The position numbers were made by a program, and so were the translations under genes. This document shows, in pieces, positions 1 to 11,667 of a DNA stretch of 64,000 bases. The notes under the pieces are model-generated. The model did not search any database, was not told the origin of the DNA, and saw only the letters and a program-made list of their open reading frames with translations. Each line of letters begins with the position of its first letter. The first letter of the stretch is position 1. Source of the stretch: Petunia secreta (taxonomy: Eukaryota > Streptophyta > Magnoliopsida > Solanales > Solanaceae); contig JARKIP010000005.1 in NCBI GenBank assembly GCA_029990175.1, positions 48,721,001 through 48,785,000 of the forward strand, written 5' to 3'.

Positions 1-553
1 ACCTTCAATCCCCAATCAATTGCACACCCATACAACCCACAAATAAGTTTCAATCGAGATTCAAAATTTTCAAGTTTGGGATTTCAACATGGGATTCAAG
101 GTTCAAGGGTGGGTTTTGATTCTCCAAAAAGAATGTTACCGAACTCCGAATCACACGATTCTTGTTTCAATTTGTTCGATTTTCAATAGAGATCAATCCA
201 CGATAATCAATTCCAAAACCCCACAATCACACAACCCAAAAATCAATCAAATTCATCAAGAACAAGGGTTTGGTAGGGTTTATCAATAATTGGGGTTTCA
301 AATTTTCAATCTAATCAAATCCCAACAATTTTGGTACCCAAACGTCGGGTTTTAAACAAGGATTAAGAATCTATAACACCCACTTCAAGAATCGAACACA
401 CCAAAAAGTTTCACCAAATTTTTGAATTTTTGAGTTTTCAATTTTTTTTGTAATTTTCTTCTTTCAATAACTTCAACAACAAGAAATCTAAAGAAACTAA
501 CCTAAGCACGAAGAATCAAGGGTCAGGGGTTGTAGAAATAAAACCCGAGCCTT

Positions 554-565
554 GCTCTGATACCA
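554..565 (-). other. Primer binding site of A2 (initiator Met tRNA)
   Basis: GCTCTGATACCA is the reverse complement of the plant PBS TGGTATCAGAGC. It lies 3 bp inside the LTR boundary, as in element A. Confidence 0.85.
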
Positions 566-568
566 AAC

Positions 569-1316
569 TAATAAGAATCAAACGCGGAAAAAGTAAAAGA
601 TAGGAACGAGACGTAGCCCGATCACAAATCTCAAGTAGCAACGGAGAACCCGTTACGTTACACCCCGAGAGAAGGTCAAGAACACCTACGCTAGGCAACT
701 ACCCTCGAGCTAACGTGAGCACGCAAGTAGAATGGTCGGGGGGGGGGGATTGGCAATCATCTAGATTCACTAGAGGAAGAACAAGTCCCATCAAGGTTTT
801 CATTCAATAGAAGAGTTCAACTCTCAACACAAAGGTTTGTTTAATCATCAAAATAAGCTAATGAAACAAACTAGCTATCTAGCTATCTATAGGTGTTTTT
901 AGGCACCTATTGAAAGGTCTAAAATGCCCACACTTAGGCTTAGGATTAAACGGCCACGTAGGGTCAAAATAGACATCACACTAAGCAAATTCACGTGCTT
1001 CAGCTATTCGGGCGGAGCGCCCAAGTTTGGGGCGGAGCGCCTGGCCCTTTGGGCAGTGGGGTGGCCTAGGCGGGGCGCCCAGAGTTGGGGCGGAGCGCCT
1101 CAGCCAAGGCTTTCTCAGGCGGAGCGCCTGATGTGCTGGGCGGAGCGCCTGGTGCGCTGGGCTGCTCCCCTTGCGCTTTGAGCACTCGGAACGGCTTCCA
1201 ATCGCTTCCTTTTTCTAGGCCCTTCCTCACCAAGTGTAGGTGTACTCCTTGGATCTCCTTAGCTTGGCTCCGTGTGAAGGGTCTTGTGGGGGTTTGGGTC
1301 TTATCAAGTCTAAAGC
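569..1316 (-). repeat. 5' LTR of element A2
   Basis: About 748 bp. The outer end (reverse complement) begins TGATAAGACCCAAACC, like the LTR of element A. The inner end has decayed from CA to TA next to the PBS. It contains the family's GC-rich GGCGCC-type repeat at 1008-1180. A poly-G run at 739-747 corresponds to the C-rich run in the LTRs of element A. Confidence 0.85.
1008..1180 (-). repeat. GC-rich GGAGCGCC/GGCGCC repeat cluster in the A2 LTR
   Basis: Irregular repeats built on GGCGGAGCGCC recur about seven times in 170 bp, in otherwise AT-rich surroundings. They correspond to the CAGGCGCCCC clusters of element A at 6998-7190, 8270-8385 and 14008-14205. Confidence 0.8.
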
Positions 1317-1639
1317 AAGATTCATGCAGATAACAAGAGAACTTACACGGCCTTCATAAGCTACTCCACGGGCATTATCTCCTGATTACATGATCAGAAT
1401 AATAACACGTGCACCGAACTCTTTGAATAAAACATATCTGGATAATATGATAACATCATTGCCCAACTTATTCAGACTAAGCTGACACTTCCTCAAACAC
1501 GTGAGGAGAGCTCCACATTTTTGAAACAAAGATACACGGAACTCTGGATGGATTAACATGATCCTGCAGATGAATCACCTCGTCGATATCCTTTACGATA
1601 TAGAACAGTCTGATGGAACTATGAGTTAGCTTACAGTTG

Positions 1640-2605
1640 ATACAATAGGGGGAGCTTTTCAAGTGCTTTGTCACTACACACTATACAAGATTTGATGCAA
1701 GCTATATTATTTTTACAAACGCACTATTTAAAATTTCAGTTGATGTTAGTTTTGTTCCGCAAGCTCCTTGTAGGAATGTAGTTACTCATATCCTAATGTA
1801 TATTAAAGATTATCTGAACATGGTCTATCGTATAAAGATAAGGATCATGCAAATACTACTGGATAGTATGATGCAGACCGGGAATGATCTTCAGACTAAA
1901 CATCTACTTCAGGGTATTGTCTTTGAATTGGAAATATTATGACTTGAAAAAGTGAAAATAAAAGAGACATGTACTTGGACCTTCAGCTGAGGCAGAATAC
2001 CAACAACACAGTTGATTACATGCGCACTTATAACGCTAAAGTTATTTCTCAAAGAGTTGAGGTGTGAAGGAGATATGCTAATGATGGATGGACGACAAGC
2101 TGCACTAGACCTTTAACTCTAAATTTTCATGAAGTAAAACAGTGTCAGTATGAGGATCCAGTTCTAGTTGAATACAGAAAGATAGCCAGAAGAAAACCGG
2201 AGTCACTATACAGGGTTACTACTGACGGTGTTCTCATGTATAAAGATAGACTTTGTGTCCCTGATGTTAAAAATTTACGTGGACAAATAATGATAGAGGC
2301 ACATTATTCCAACTACACTGTTCATCCAGGTTCGACTAAGATGTACCATGATCTTAAGCAGATTTATTGGTGGGACAGAATGAAGTGTTACATAGCAGAA
2401 TTTGTGGCTCAGTGTTCTAATTGCCAGCAAGTTAAAGTCGTGTCATTTTTCCAGACTTTATGCTTTCAGCAGATAGGTACATATATATGATCAGGTTGCC
2501 AGCTTATCTCTATCATTAATAGATTATTAGTGGGTTTAGCAATGATCGACACTCATTGTAGGTTTCTGTCATGGCCTTAGATTGGGTCGTGACAAAAATG
2601 GTATC
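1640..2605 (+). mobile_element. Foreign retrotransposon fragment inside B internal DNA
   Basis: Unit 2 of the array (about 16050-16080) runs straight through the point where this copy diverges, at about 1640, and resumes at CAACGCCTTAGAG near 2600. The extra ~965 bp carries a plus-strand integrase fragment (2101-2445). At its right end it has an LTR-terminus-like GGGTCGTGACA followed by a PBS-like TGGTATCA. The order integrase, LTR end, PBS fits no single intact element, so this is a rearranged fragment. Boundaries are approximate. Confidence 0.6.
2101..2445 (+). pseudogene. Integrase zinc-binding (HHCC) domain fragment, Tekay-type
   Basis: An open frame from just after a TGA at 2065-2067 encodes the RNase H-integrase linker and the N-terminal HHCC domain. 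The two histidines are in AHYSNYTVHPGSTK and the two cysteines in CSNCQQVK. The closest relative in this window is the start of the D integrase (33430-33580), which has the same HPG.TK.Y.DL..YWW pattern. The catalytic core is absent: similarity stops after QQVKV and the frame ends at 2490. This is a dead piece of a pol gene on the strand opposite to the surrounding B element. Confidence 0.85.
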
Positions 2606-3649
2606 AACGCCTTAGAGATTTAGTATTACCATTCAGTATTTGGAGTAAGACTCCTCCACTTAAAGCACAAACTCATGCAGCTATATGAATAGGAATAACC
2701 ATCCCCGCACAGTCTGATGGACTAAAGAAGATTTAGCTAAAGGCTGAACATAGGCAGACCTAAGCTACCAACTACACTTTCGAGTTGCCAAACAGCTGGA
2801 ACTCTCGAGTTCACAACTCCATACCTTTGCCGTAAACACCACCGCCTGATGGATGGTACTTCTATTACCCTTAGAAGCCTTGAAAAATAATAATGTGCTT
2901 ACCCGTCTACAATAACACGTACTCTGGCTTAACACAGGGAACATCACAAGCGACTACCAACCGCCCAAACTCACTAATTCCAGACGAAGAAGAAATTTAA
3001 ATGGACCGAGGATAGAAATAATTAGAGCTTCAGGAAGCTCATCTTCTTATTTTCTTGGCTACCAAAGCTAGACTACTTGCGAGTCAAAGTAGCCCAAAAA
3101 TCGGAATTGAAAAAACAGATATTAAATGAGCTTTATGGAACAACATCCATGCCAATTTGACCTCCCAATAAGAAGGAAACTCTGACAATTTACCAGAAAC
3201 CCTTTTATAACTCAAACAAGCTCATAGGATAACATGACTTTTGAACCAAGAGGAGATATGTAAATCGAATGTTACTTAATAATCACTTTGCACCGATAAA
3301 ACGATAACCCTTTCTGATGGTGCTGAATAAGAATCCCATCATCCTACCAACACTGAGTTCCAACGAGAGGTAGACTGACTTGACATTATAACAGAATGAG
3401 GCACAAAAAAAAGCCAAGCAAACAATACCGATACTCACTCAAAAATCTCTCACATTTAAACCAAATAATCTAGTAGGGTCATCATAAATGCAACGAATAA
3501 ATCATATCAGAAGCTCACCCTCTACCGCAACCAATTCTTAATAGAAACGACATCAAAAGAAACCATGGAAACATGATAGGACACCCCATTTCCATATCGA
3601 CCGAAAGAGTCAAATCTTAATCACATTTAAGGGAAGAAGAAATACATAG

Positions 3650-4330
3650 GTCTACTACATCGGATGCCTCAGCATCCTGCCAGACTAGCAGTTCGTAGAA
3701 CTGCCTCTGCAACTGAGCTGAGCCACTACCCTGATAATTACCTTCTGAAGAACCACTGCCACCACGTTCTCAACCTCTACTGGATGGTGGCATTTCTCTG
3801 GCTGATTGAGATCTAAATAAAATCGCCTGCGATTGTGCAAGTGCCTGATGACAATAGAAAGGACGACTGCCTACTTGCCAGAGTAAGGGAGAACTCCACC
3901 AAAGATGACATGCTCGCGACAATGATAATAACTTTTCAGTGAAAATGAAAGCTGGAGAGATTGTTGATAGCTACAAAGAGAAAAACGGGATCTGATCTTG
4001 ACGAACTACTGACGCACTTTAAGAATCACGTGACAGCAGCTGAGATAACCTGGAAGGTGACCTCCAAAAATAATCAGAACTTTTACCTCCAAATGAGGTA
4101 CCATGGTTGTCCACCATGGTCACGGAATTTCTTGCTCTCCCGCTCTAACTCTTACCCATCTAACTTATGGTATGCCTAATACCTTTGAGCAATATCAACA
4201 ACGACATCAAATGAAGTCCCAACCTCATTTTTTCGAGCCATCTGGGATCTCAAGGAAGGAGAAAGGTCACCAATAAATCTTTGAATCTCTCGAAAGGCTC
4301 ATGGACTAGTTCTAATACATATTCAGCCAT
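3650..4330 (-). pseudogene. gag relic of B-array unit 1
   Basis: The minus-strand ATG at 4328-4330 begins the same gag relic seen in unit 2 (17790 downward) and in the plus-strand B elements (51434, 60912). The conserved Tekay-type core reads approximately M.EY.LELVHEPF..FQRFIGDLSPS. The frame breaks within about 40 codons and later parts are recognisable only piecewise, including the linker corresponding to QFYELPVWQDAE near 3650-3720. It is non-functional. Confidence 0.6.
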
Positions 4331-5278
4331 TCTATAAAATTCAATCTCATATTCTGAAACACCAACAGGCTAAGCGACAGGCTACCCTGTCCAATCTACT
4401 CAAACTGGCAACACTTTTCATCTCACTCGCTACTCAAAAGGAACTTTTCCACGAATCTAGAAGAAAAACCGAACCAAGTTAGTTAATAAGAGAGCGGCCC
4501 ACCAATTCAAGGCTGGACCCTGAAACTGGAAAGCAGAATATTCAACATGGTGCCGCTCGATATAATCAAGAGCCTAAAGGATACATATACCCTGACATCA
4601 TTTTTTTTCTTAAAAAAAATTCACGGGATCTATCTGATGCATTGCTTAAGAATATCGGAAGGTTCAATTGCGTAAAATAATGCAACCACTTTGTGCACGC
4701 GGACCGAACTATTACCTCGCTGGCTAAAAAGTCAGAACAATTGGTAGCGCAACACATTCTGCCTCTGTAACATAATTTACTGGGGCAACATCAGGGACTG
4801 CAACAGGGGCTCGCTGAGACCAAACGTCTCCATCTGCGGCAACCTAATAGACTGCCTAGCAAATAATAGACTCTTGCGGTATCTGCGTCGCCAAGATTCT
4901 CGTAAAAGCATCGTAGAGAGCCAAGGGAACCACAAGGCCCTTCTCCCTTTCCCATCGCGAGCTGGCACAGCTGGGACCTCCGTAACTAGATCGTCAGCAC
5001 GATCAAACACTCTCGGGGCTTGAGTAGCTCTAGCCCCATGCTAGGTTACTTCGTCTTGAACTCATACCGTTTGCTGATTCGTCACACGGGGGTTCACAAT
5101 TACCACGAACGAATTAACGAAAATACTTTTGCATCCTCGACTGACGCACGATTAGAAAAGAAGGAAGTGAAAATTACTAAATGCCATCATAGCCCCTCGT
5201 AGATAAGTACGGACGTCTACGTACCCATCAGCGAGACTCTACTAGACACTGTTTTAGTCTGGATAGACTCTAAACCAG

Positions 5279-5290
5279 GCTCTGATACCA
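5279..5290 (-). other. PBS of B-array unit 1
   Basis: GCTCTGATACCA, the reverse complement of the initiator-Met PBS, lies two bases from the LTR start at 5293. Confidence 0.85.
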
Positions 5291-5960
5291 ATTGACACGA
5301 CCCGGAATCCGGCAAGGCCTTGCGGGCACCCGACATCCTCCTCTAGACCCGTCGGGTGAACCCTTGCCAATTAATTAGGAAAATAAATATAATTCAATTC
5401 ATAAATAGGAACAAGACTTAAAAAAAGAAGCACAAACATACTGATACCTCTAAGTTGTACAAAAGAAATTACAGCTGATTACCCAGCATACTAGGTTTAG
5501 GGCTATCCAGACTAGACATCTAATAGTAGAGAAGAAGACAAATACCTCCTGAAGGGAGCAAAATGCAACTGAAATAATAAACATAAAAATGGTGGCCATC
5601 CGAAATAAAAGGTGGCTCACCCTAACAGCTGAAGTCGTCTTCGCTCCTTCACAACGTGGCGAACTCAATTCTGGAGCGAACCTACCGAAACGAAATAGAT
5701 AGACAAAAACAAACAACAAACGAGGGTGAGTCAAAAGGACTCAATAAGTGGGGCAGACTAGCCACCTCAAAGAATAGGATAGCTAGCCAGGGAGAAAAGA
5801 AACAGATAAACCAAATTCCTCTTATTTAAATTATGAAAAGGCAGAGCCAAATAATAACTAAAAACACATATGGAATCACAAACTCATCAACAACAAGGAA
5901 CGTAAGATAGCCAGAACATATAGGTATCCCGAACACATCAACAATCAGAAATACATCCTA

Positions 5961-6060
5961 TTGCGGCGTGCAACCCGATCCATATATTTATACCGCTGCG
6001 ACGCGCAACCCGATCCATATATTTATACTGTTGCGGCGTGCAATCTGATCCCGACAACCT
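5961..6060 (-). repeat. 35-bp minisatellite (GCGGCGTGCAACCCGATCC type), 3 units
   Basis: The units start at 5962, 5997 and 6032, a period of 35 bp. The same unit recurs with different copy numbers in the other B LTRs at 19369-19430, 46141-46230, 49795-49885 and 59165-59305. Confidence 0.85.
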
Positions 6061-6148
6061 AGAATACGAGCCAGAAATATATAGACAAATAAGCAATGCA
6101 CGTGTAAGCAGAACATTAGTTATGTACCATATGTCTACACAATGGTAT

Positions 6149-6190
6149 GAAATGAAATGAAATGAAATGAGATGAAATGAAATATGATGC
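6149..6190 (+). repeat. (GAAAT)n microsatellite
   Basis: GAAAT and GAGAT pentamers repeat about eight times inside the B LTR. Confidence 0.85.
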
Positions 6191-6199
6191 AAAGGGTCA

Positions 6200-6470
6200 C
6201 ATGTGCCCGTAATCCCATCTCGAAGCGAAATACTCCTGCATCCGGTATAATATAAACCAGAGGCGGAATACTCATGCACTCTCCTGGGGCGGAATACTCC
6301 TGTACCCGATATAATGTAAAGCTGAGGCGGAATACTCCTGCACTCAATATCTGACATAAGAGCAGAATACTCCCGTTCTTGGGGCAGAATCCTCCTACCC
6401 TCAATATGATACAATGGAGCGGCATCCTTCTGCTCCTGAGGCGGAATACTCCTGCACCCGATATTATATG
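6200..6470 (-). repeat. GCGGAATACTCCTGC minisatellite, LTR 1-specific
   Basis: About eight copies of a GCGGAATACTCCTGCAC core occur, alternately spaced about 24 and 35 bp apart. They occupy the place where the other B LTRs carry the 54-bp GGGACTCTCATC unit. This marks LTR 1 as a distinct subfamily or a replaced repeat block. Confidence 0.75.
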
Positions 6471-6824
6471 CAATGTAATGCATATGACTGACATATAACG
6501 CATATGAATGCAATGTGATGCAATAATAACCCTTCACCGGCGCAGAACTCTCATCGAAAGCCGGGAAGTAGATGCCAACTCACAGCCAGAGTACAATGCT
6601 CAGATCATCAATGTAATACCAACAACAGGATATAACATATAATATATATTGTAAATCCAAAGCTAAGGCGTAAGGAGTATGCCTATCGGCAGCTACACAC
6701 GTAAGGAACACGTGGTAAAAAATCCACGAGGCCAGGTGCCTCCAAAGAAATGGATATAAACACTTACCTCTCCCAATAGTTAGTATTGCTAATAAACAAC
6801 CGCTTTATCCTTTGGTTTCATTGC

Positions 6825-6829
6825 TAAAC
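6825..6829. repeat. Target site duplication of element A, left copy (TAAAC)
   Basis: TAAAC directly precedes the 5' LTR and recurs at 14622-14626 after the 3' LTR. Joined across the element, the flanks match the uninterrupted LTR 2 at about 20310-20330. Confidence 0.95.
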
Positions 6830-6997
6830 TGATAAGAACCAAACCCCCACAAGACCGTTCATACGGAGCCAAGCTAAGGAGATCCAGGAGTCCATTTACA
6901 CTTGGTGAAGAGAGGCCTCGAAGAAGGAAACGAGTGGAAGCCATTCCGGGTGATCTCACTAGGCCTCGCGCCTAAGGATGAAGGAGGCACAGCAGAG

Positions 6998-7190
6998 CCA
7001 GGCGCCCCGCCTGGCCAACACGCTGCATGAAGGCTTAAAAGTGCACAGGCGGGCCGCCCAGCCAGGCGCCCTACCCAGGCGCCCGCCTAGCCAGGCGCCC
7101 CGCCTGACCCAGGCGCCCCTCCCAGCTATGGGCGCCCAACTGAAGGCCAATCCAGGCGCCCCTCCCAGCCCTCAGGCGCCCCTCCCAGCT
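6998..7190 (+). repeat. CAGGCGCCCC repeat cluster, element A 5' LTR
   Basis: Roughly nine occurrences of (C)AGGCGCCC(C/T) or GGGCGCCC, separated by 10-30 bp. GGCGCC is itself palindromic, so the block can fold on either strand. The copy at 14008-14205 has a slightly different unit arrangement. Confidence 0.85.
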
Positions 7191-7289
7191 GTGAAGGCTA
7201 TGTTTATTTTACTGTTTCGCCCTACGTGGCCTATTTTGTGAACCTTATTAGTAAGGGTATTTTATTCATTGTGCAAGCTTGGTAAACAC

Positions 7290-7298
7290 TATAAATAG
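7290..7298 (+). promoter_or_regulatory. TATA box of element A 5' LTR
   Basis: TATAAATAG follows the GC-rich block and lies about 310 bp before the LTR end. It is conserved in the 3' LTR at 14303-14311. This is the likely RNA polymerase II start region of the retroelement; function is inferred. Confidence 0.7.
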
Positions 7299-7604
7299 CC
7301 ATGCTTAGCCTATTTTGAACTTAGTTTATGATTGATGAATATTGAACATGAGCATAGCTCTTTGGTAATGAATGAAACCTTTGACGGGACTTGTTGTTCT
7401 TCTAGCGGATCTAGATGACTACCTTCCCCCCCAACCATTATACTTGCGTGCTCACGTTAGCTCGAGTGTAGTTGCTTAGCGTAGGTGTTCTTGTCCTTCT
7501 CTCGGGGTGTAACAGAACAAGTTCTCCGTTGCTACTTGGGATTAGAGATCGAGTTACGTCTCGTTCTAATCCTTTTTATTTTCCCCGTTTGATTCTTATC
7601 AGTT

Positions 7605-7616
7605 TGGTATCAGAGC
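7605..7616 (+). other. PBS of element A
   Basis: TGGTATCAGAGC starts three bases after the LTR end and matches the 3' end of plant initiator Met tRNA. Confidence 0.95.
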
Positions 7617-8803
7617 AAGGTTCGGGTATCATTTCTACGAACCCCCGACCCTTGATTCTTCGTGCCTAGGTTAGTTTGTTTAGATTTCTTGTTGTTGAAG
7701 TTATTGCAAAAAGAAAATTACAAAAAAAAAATTAAAAAATTGAAAAGTCCAAAAATTTGGTGTTATTTGTTGGTTTGTTGGATTCATGATATGGGTGTTA
7801 TGGATTCTTGATCGTGATCCGTTGCTTGGGTACCAAAATTACTTAGATTGGTGAAGTTTGAAAAATTGAAACCCCAAATTTTCCTTAAACCCTTGATGAA
7901 CTTGTTCTTGATGATTTTTGCTTGATTCTTGGGTTGCTTGGATGTTTGATTGATAGCTTGATATTGGGGATTGATCTTCACTGAAAAACAAACGATTTGA
8001 TACCAATTTTGTGGGATTTGAACATGTTTAACACCAAGTTTGATGAATCACAATCCTTGTTAAAACCCTTTTGATAAACCTTTGTGTTCTTGAGTTTCTT
8101 GACTTGAACCTTGATTTGATTGATTGTTTGGATATAAACTTGATTGGGTTTTGTTAAGGAAGATCAAAAACAACTTTGGGTATCATTGGATTGTGAAAGC
8201 AAGTTGTAAACATCGGATTTGAGGCTTGGAAATTGACTTGAAACAAGTTTGAAACAAGTTGGAAAGAGCTTCAGGCCAGGCGCCCCGCCTAGCCAACTCT
8301 CTGCATTGGACCCAGGTGCCCCGCCTGTTTGCCTGCACACTTTGGGCGCCCCTCCTGAGATCCAGGCGCCCCACCTGAGTGCTGAAGGAGTTGTTTTGGG
8401 TAGATTTTCGTAAGTTTTCCCATTTGTTTGATTGCATAACATCTAGTTAGTACTACTTTGAGTAACCGTTCTACTTGAATTGTACTAGCCCTTTAATTGC
8501 TTTTAGGTGACTCGTGCCTAGATAGGAGAGTAGAATTCTAACAAGAAGCGTAGAATCTTTTAACTCAAGTCCTCACTTCAAAGTGCCTAGCGTTCATTGA
8601 GTCCCATTAACTCCACTCATCCCGGAGTGTGCTTGACTCATGATTAGTTTTGTTGAGTTGAGGGATTGATATTCATCTACGTGAAGCTTTTGGACTACAA
8701 GTCGAGTGAAATACCCACCACCACTAAACGAGTGATCCGAGTGAACACAAGTGAGGGAGTGTGTGAGGTTGTTTAGCTAACGTTTGTTACTTGTGTAGGT
8801 ACA
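7617..8803 (+). other. Untranslated leader of element A
   Basis: 1.2 kb of AT-rich sequence without a credible gene. It holds a second GGCGCC-type cluster (8270-8385). Just before the gag ATG it has a CTAAC - T-rich - TTGTGTAG|GTAC arrangement resembling a splice acceptor (8775-8800), which is shared with E and F. Confidence 0.75.
8270..8385 (+). repeat. CAGGCGCCCC repeat cluster in the leader of element A
   Basis: About five further copies of the LTR motif (CCAGGCGCCCCGCCT, GGGCGCCCCTCCT and similar) lie outside the LTR, in transcribed leader. Confidence 0.8.
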
Positions 8804-11667
8804 ATGTCTACCGAAGGAGAAGATTTTGCTAAGAATGCCTTTGCTACTATCCTTGCCAAATTGGATAGTATGAACTTGAGGATTGAAAGCCTTGACAGGG
8901 TGAATTCTAGTGCTCTAGTTGAGCAAGGGACTTCCAATGTCCAATCGGAGAAAGGGACCCCGAGTGTCCAAGTTGAGAAAAGGACCCCGAGTGTCCAAGT
9001 TGAAGTCACAAGTAGTCCTAACTTTACCCCGGAGCAAGTTAGCCATGTCATTGAATTACTCAATCAACAACGGGTAAAGGAGGATCGAGAGAGAATTGAT
9101 CAAGTGTTGGGCAATACCCAACGAACGGGCATTCCCCGTATCTTGGACAACCCCCCAAGAAACATTCCACTACCAAGACCCACCCGAAATGTGCAACCTC
9201 TTGAGCAAGCCGATGAAGCTCAAGAAGGGGAGGAAGCCGATTATGGTGATGATATGTATGGGTTTGATGAACACTTTCAACCGAGGTGAGGTATGAATTG
9301 GGGTCGAAATGTGGATAGAGGTAGGGGCCGAGGTCAAGGGCCACCTATGGGGTATGTTGGTGGGAATGCTAGAAGGGAGTATGGTGTGAATGAAGATCAC
9401 TATGGGGGCCAACCGGAGCCTTTCCGTGGGGGTCGTGACAACACCAACCTCAATAGTGTGAAGCTTAATCTCCCAACCTTTAAGGGGAATTGTGATCCGG
9501 AGGCTTACATTGAATGGGTGCTACTCATGGAAAGATTGTTTGATGCAAATGAGATGACCGATGAGAAGAAAGGCACTTATGCTATTTCCTCCTTTGAATC
9601 CTATGCATCTACTTGGTGGGAATCCGTCAAGAGATCAAGGAAGAGAGCGGGAATTCCCGTGAATGTGGGTTGGAATGACTTGAAGGGTATCATGAGTATC
9701 AAGTACATCACTCCTAGATATCGTCAAGAGCAACTCAAGAAACTTTATGAGTTGAAGCAAGGTGTCAAGACGGTGCATGAATATTATGATTAGTTTGAAA
9801 GAACTCGAATGGCCTTAGATATGGACACCGAAGATGAGGAGTAAGCCGTGATCCATTTCATGAATGGTTTGAGCTATGGTATAGCTTCACAATTGAGATT
9901 GCATGCTTATCTTTCACTTCAAGAAGTCCTTGATGCCACTGTTCAAGTCGAGCAATGGCTTGAGAAAGAGAAGTCCAACCGTTACAAGAGCAACACTTCT
10001 ACTTCCATGAACAAGTCAAAGGATTGGAAAAATCCTACTCCCAATGCAAGATTCACAAATGCAAGTGGCCCTAGTGGAGCAAGTGCTAGCAAAGATGTGA
10101 AGAAGCCGTTTAAGAAGTACACACCCAATGTTGGAGGTAATTCTAAAACCCAATTGAATACTCCTACTTCTTCTTCAATTCAATTCCACAAGTGCAAGGG
10201 GTATGGACACTTTGCTAAGGAGTGTCCTACGAAAAGGACCATGGTTGTTGTTGGTGAAAATTCTTATGAACAAGAGAGTGAACCAGAGGGAGATGAGGGA
10301 GTAGAGGGAGATGAGGGAGTAGAGGAGGATGGTCAAGATGACGCGGTGGAGGATGAGGAACCTCATACTTTTCTAGTAGTGAGGAGGAGCTTAGGAGCTA
10401 TGATTGTGGAGGATAGCGAAACCTTGCAAAGAGAAAACCTTTTCCATGCTAGGTGTCGTGTCAAGGGTGTTGTATGCTCTATGATCATTGACTCGGGAAG
10501 TTTTGCTAATGTTGTGAGTCAATCTCTTATAGCCCAATTGAAATTGCCTACCGTGAAACACCCCAAGCCATATCGATTGCAATGGCTTAGTGAATGTGGG
10601 GAGCTAAAGGTAGTGAAGCAAGCAATGATCAAGTTTAAAATGGGTAGTTATGTGGATGAACACTTGTTTGACGTGGTGCCCATGCAAGCTTGCCACCTTC
10701 TCTTTGGAAGGCCTTGGCAATTTGATCGACAAGCGGTTCCTGATGGGCGTGTCAACACTTACACGCTCCAACATGAAGGAAGGAAATTTGTGTTGAAGCC
10801 CCTAACTCCCAAACAAGTGAGTGATGACTACAATCGGATGAGGGAGTTGAGGGAGGCGGCAAAGGCAAAGTCAATCATTGAGACTAGCCCTTTGTCCAAA
10901 AGCATGGTGGCAATCCCACCTTCTTCTTCTACCGGTGGCATATGTGCCATGATGCAACCGGGCGAGATCGTAAGAGGAAATGATGGCACGAAGTTTCTCC
11001 TATGCCTAGTGCACAAAGGTATGATCGTTAACTCTAATTGTGATTTTTCGACTAACCCTTTGCCTAGTGTGTTTGAGAATGTCTTGAAGGATTTTGGGGA
11101 CATGTTCCCGGATGAGATACCGGATGGATTACCTCCTTTGAGGGGTATTGAACACCAAATCGACTTTGTCCCGGCATCCCAAATCCCAAACAAGCCGGCT
11201 TATAGGAGCAATCCGGAGGATACAAGAGAATTGCAAAAGCAAGTTGATGAATTGCTCACTAAGGGCTTGGTGAGGGAGAGCTTGAGTCCTTGTGTCGTAC
11301 CCATTATTCTTGTTCCCAAAAAGGACGGCACTTGGAGGATGTGTGTTGATTGTCGGGCCGTGAACAAAATAACGGTAAAGTACCATCATCCCATTCCCCG
11401 ACTTGATGATATGTTAGATGAATTAAGTGGTTCATGTGTGTTTAGAAAAATTGACATTAGGTCCGGCTACCATAAAATCCGGATGAAACCCGGGGATGAA
11501 TGAAAAACCGCATTCAAGACCAAGTTTGGTCTCTATGAATGGTTGGTGATGCCCTTTGGGCTCTCCAATACACCTAGTACTTTCATGAGGCTAATGAACC
11601 ATGTTCTAAAGCCATTCATCAACAAGTTTGTGGTCGTCTACTTTGACGATATATTGATCTATAGCAA

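Larger units (their letters stand above)
1..1316 (-). mobile_element. Element A2: 5' end of an A-family Ty3/gypsy element, truncated by the window edge
   Basis: Read on the minus strand this is the 5' LTR, PBS and untranslated leader of a second copy of the A family (compare 6830-8200 on the plus strand). The gag-pol part lies beyond the left edge. The outer LTR end at 1316 abuts B-family internal sequence that resembles 15725-15790, so A2 was inserted close to the 3' end of a B internal region. Only one flank is visible, so the target duplication (expected AGTCT at 1317-1321) cannot be confirmed. Positions 1-568 are leader with no credible coding sequence. Confidence 0.85.
1317..5292 (-). 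mobile_element. Internal region of B-array unit 1 (minus strand), non-autonomous
   Basis: This matches the internal region 15688-18700 and, inverted, the internal parts of the plus-strand B elements at 50518-53570 and 59958-63257. Without the foreign piece at about 1640-2605 it is about 3.0 kb, like the other copies. It runs from near the polypurine end (left, cut by A2) to the PBS at 5279-5290. The only recognisable coding relic is decayed gag at about 3650-4330; no RT, RNase H or integrase of its own is present. Confidence 0.75.
5293..6829 (-). repeat. LTR 1 of the B array, left part (U5 side)
   Basis: It starts TGACACGACCC, the reverse complement of the LTR end GGGTCGTGTCA of the plus-strand B elements. 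It continues until it is interrupted by element A at 6830; the remainder is 14627-15687, giving about 2.6 kb in total. This copy carries its own minisatellite type (about 6200-6470) instead of the 54-bp unit found in the other B LTRs. No coding sequence is credible; the long minus-strand open frames here come from the repeats. Confidence 0.85.
6830..7601 (+). repeat. 5' LTR of element A
   Basis: 772 bp, TG...CA. It contains the GC-rich repeat block 6998-7190, a TATA box at 7290-7298, and a C-rich run near 7427 corresponding to the poly-G run in A2. Confidence 0.95.

Noticed and set aside
924..1333. Ala/Gly/Pro-rich frames at 924-1333, 6959-7241, 8164-8442 and 13970-14163
   Set aside because: Translations of the GGCGCC repeat; only the sense frame into 14059 is part of a gene (the pol tail).
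4777..5010. 77-codon minus-strand frame near the B PBS, possibly gag N-terminus
   Set aside because: The position between PBS and the gag relic fits, but the frame is broken in the other B copies and no motif is recognisable.
5938..6537. 199- and 122-codon minus-strand frames
   Set aside because: They arise from the minisatellites in B LTR 1 and have no domain or homologous frame in other LTRs.
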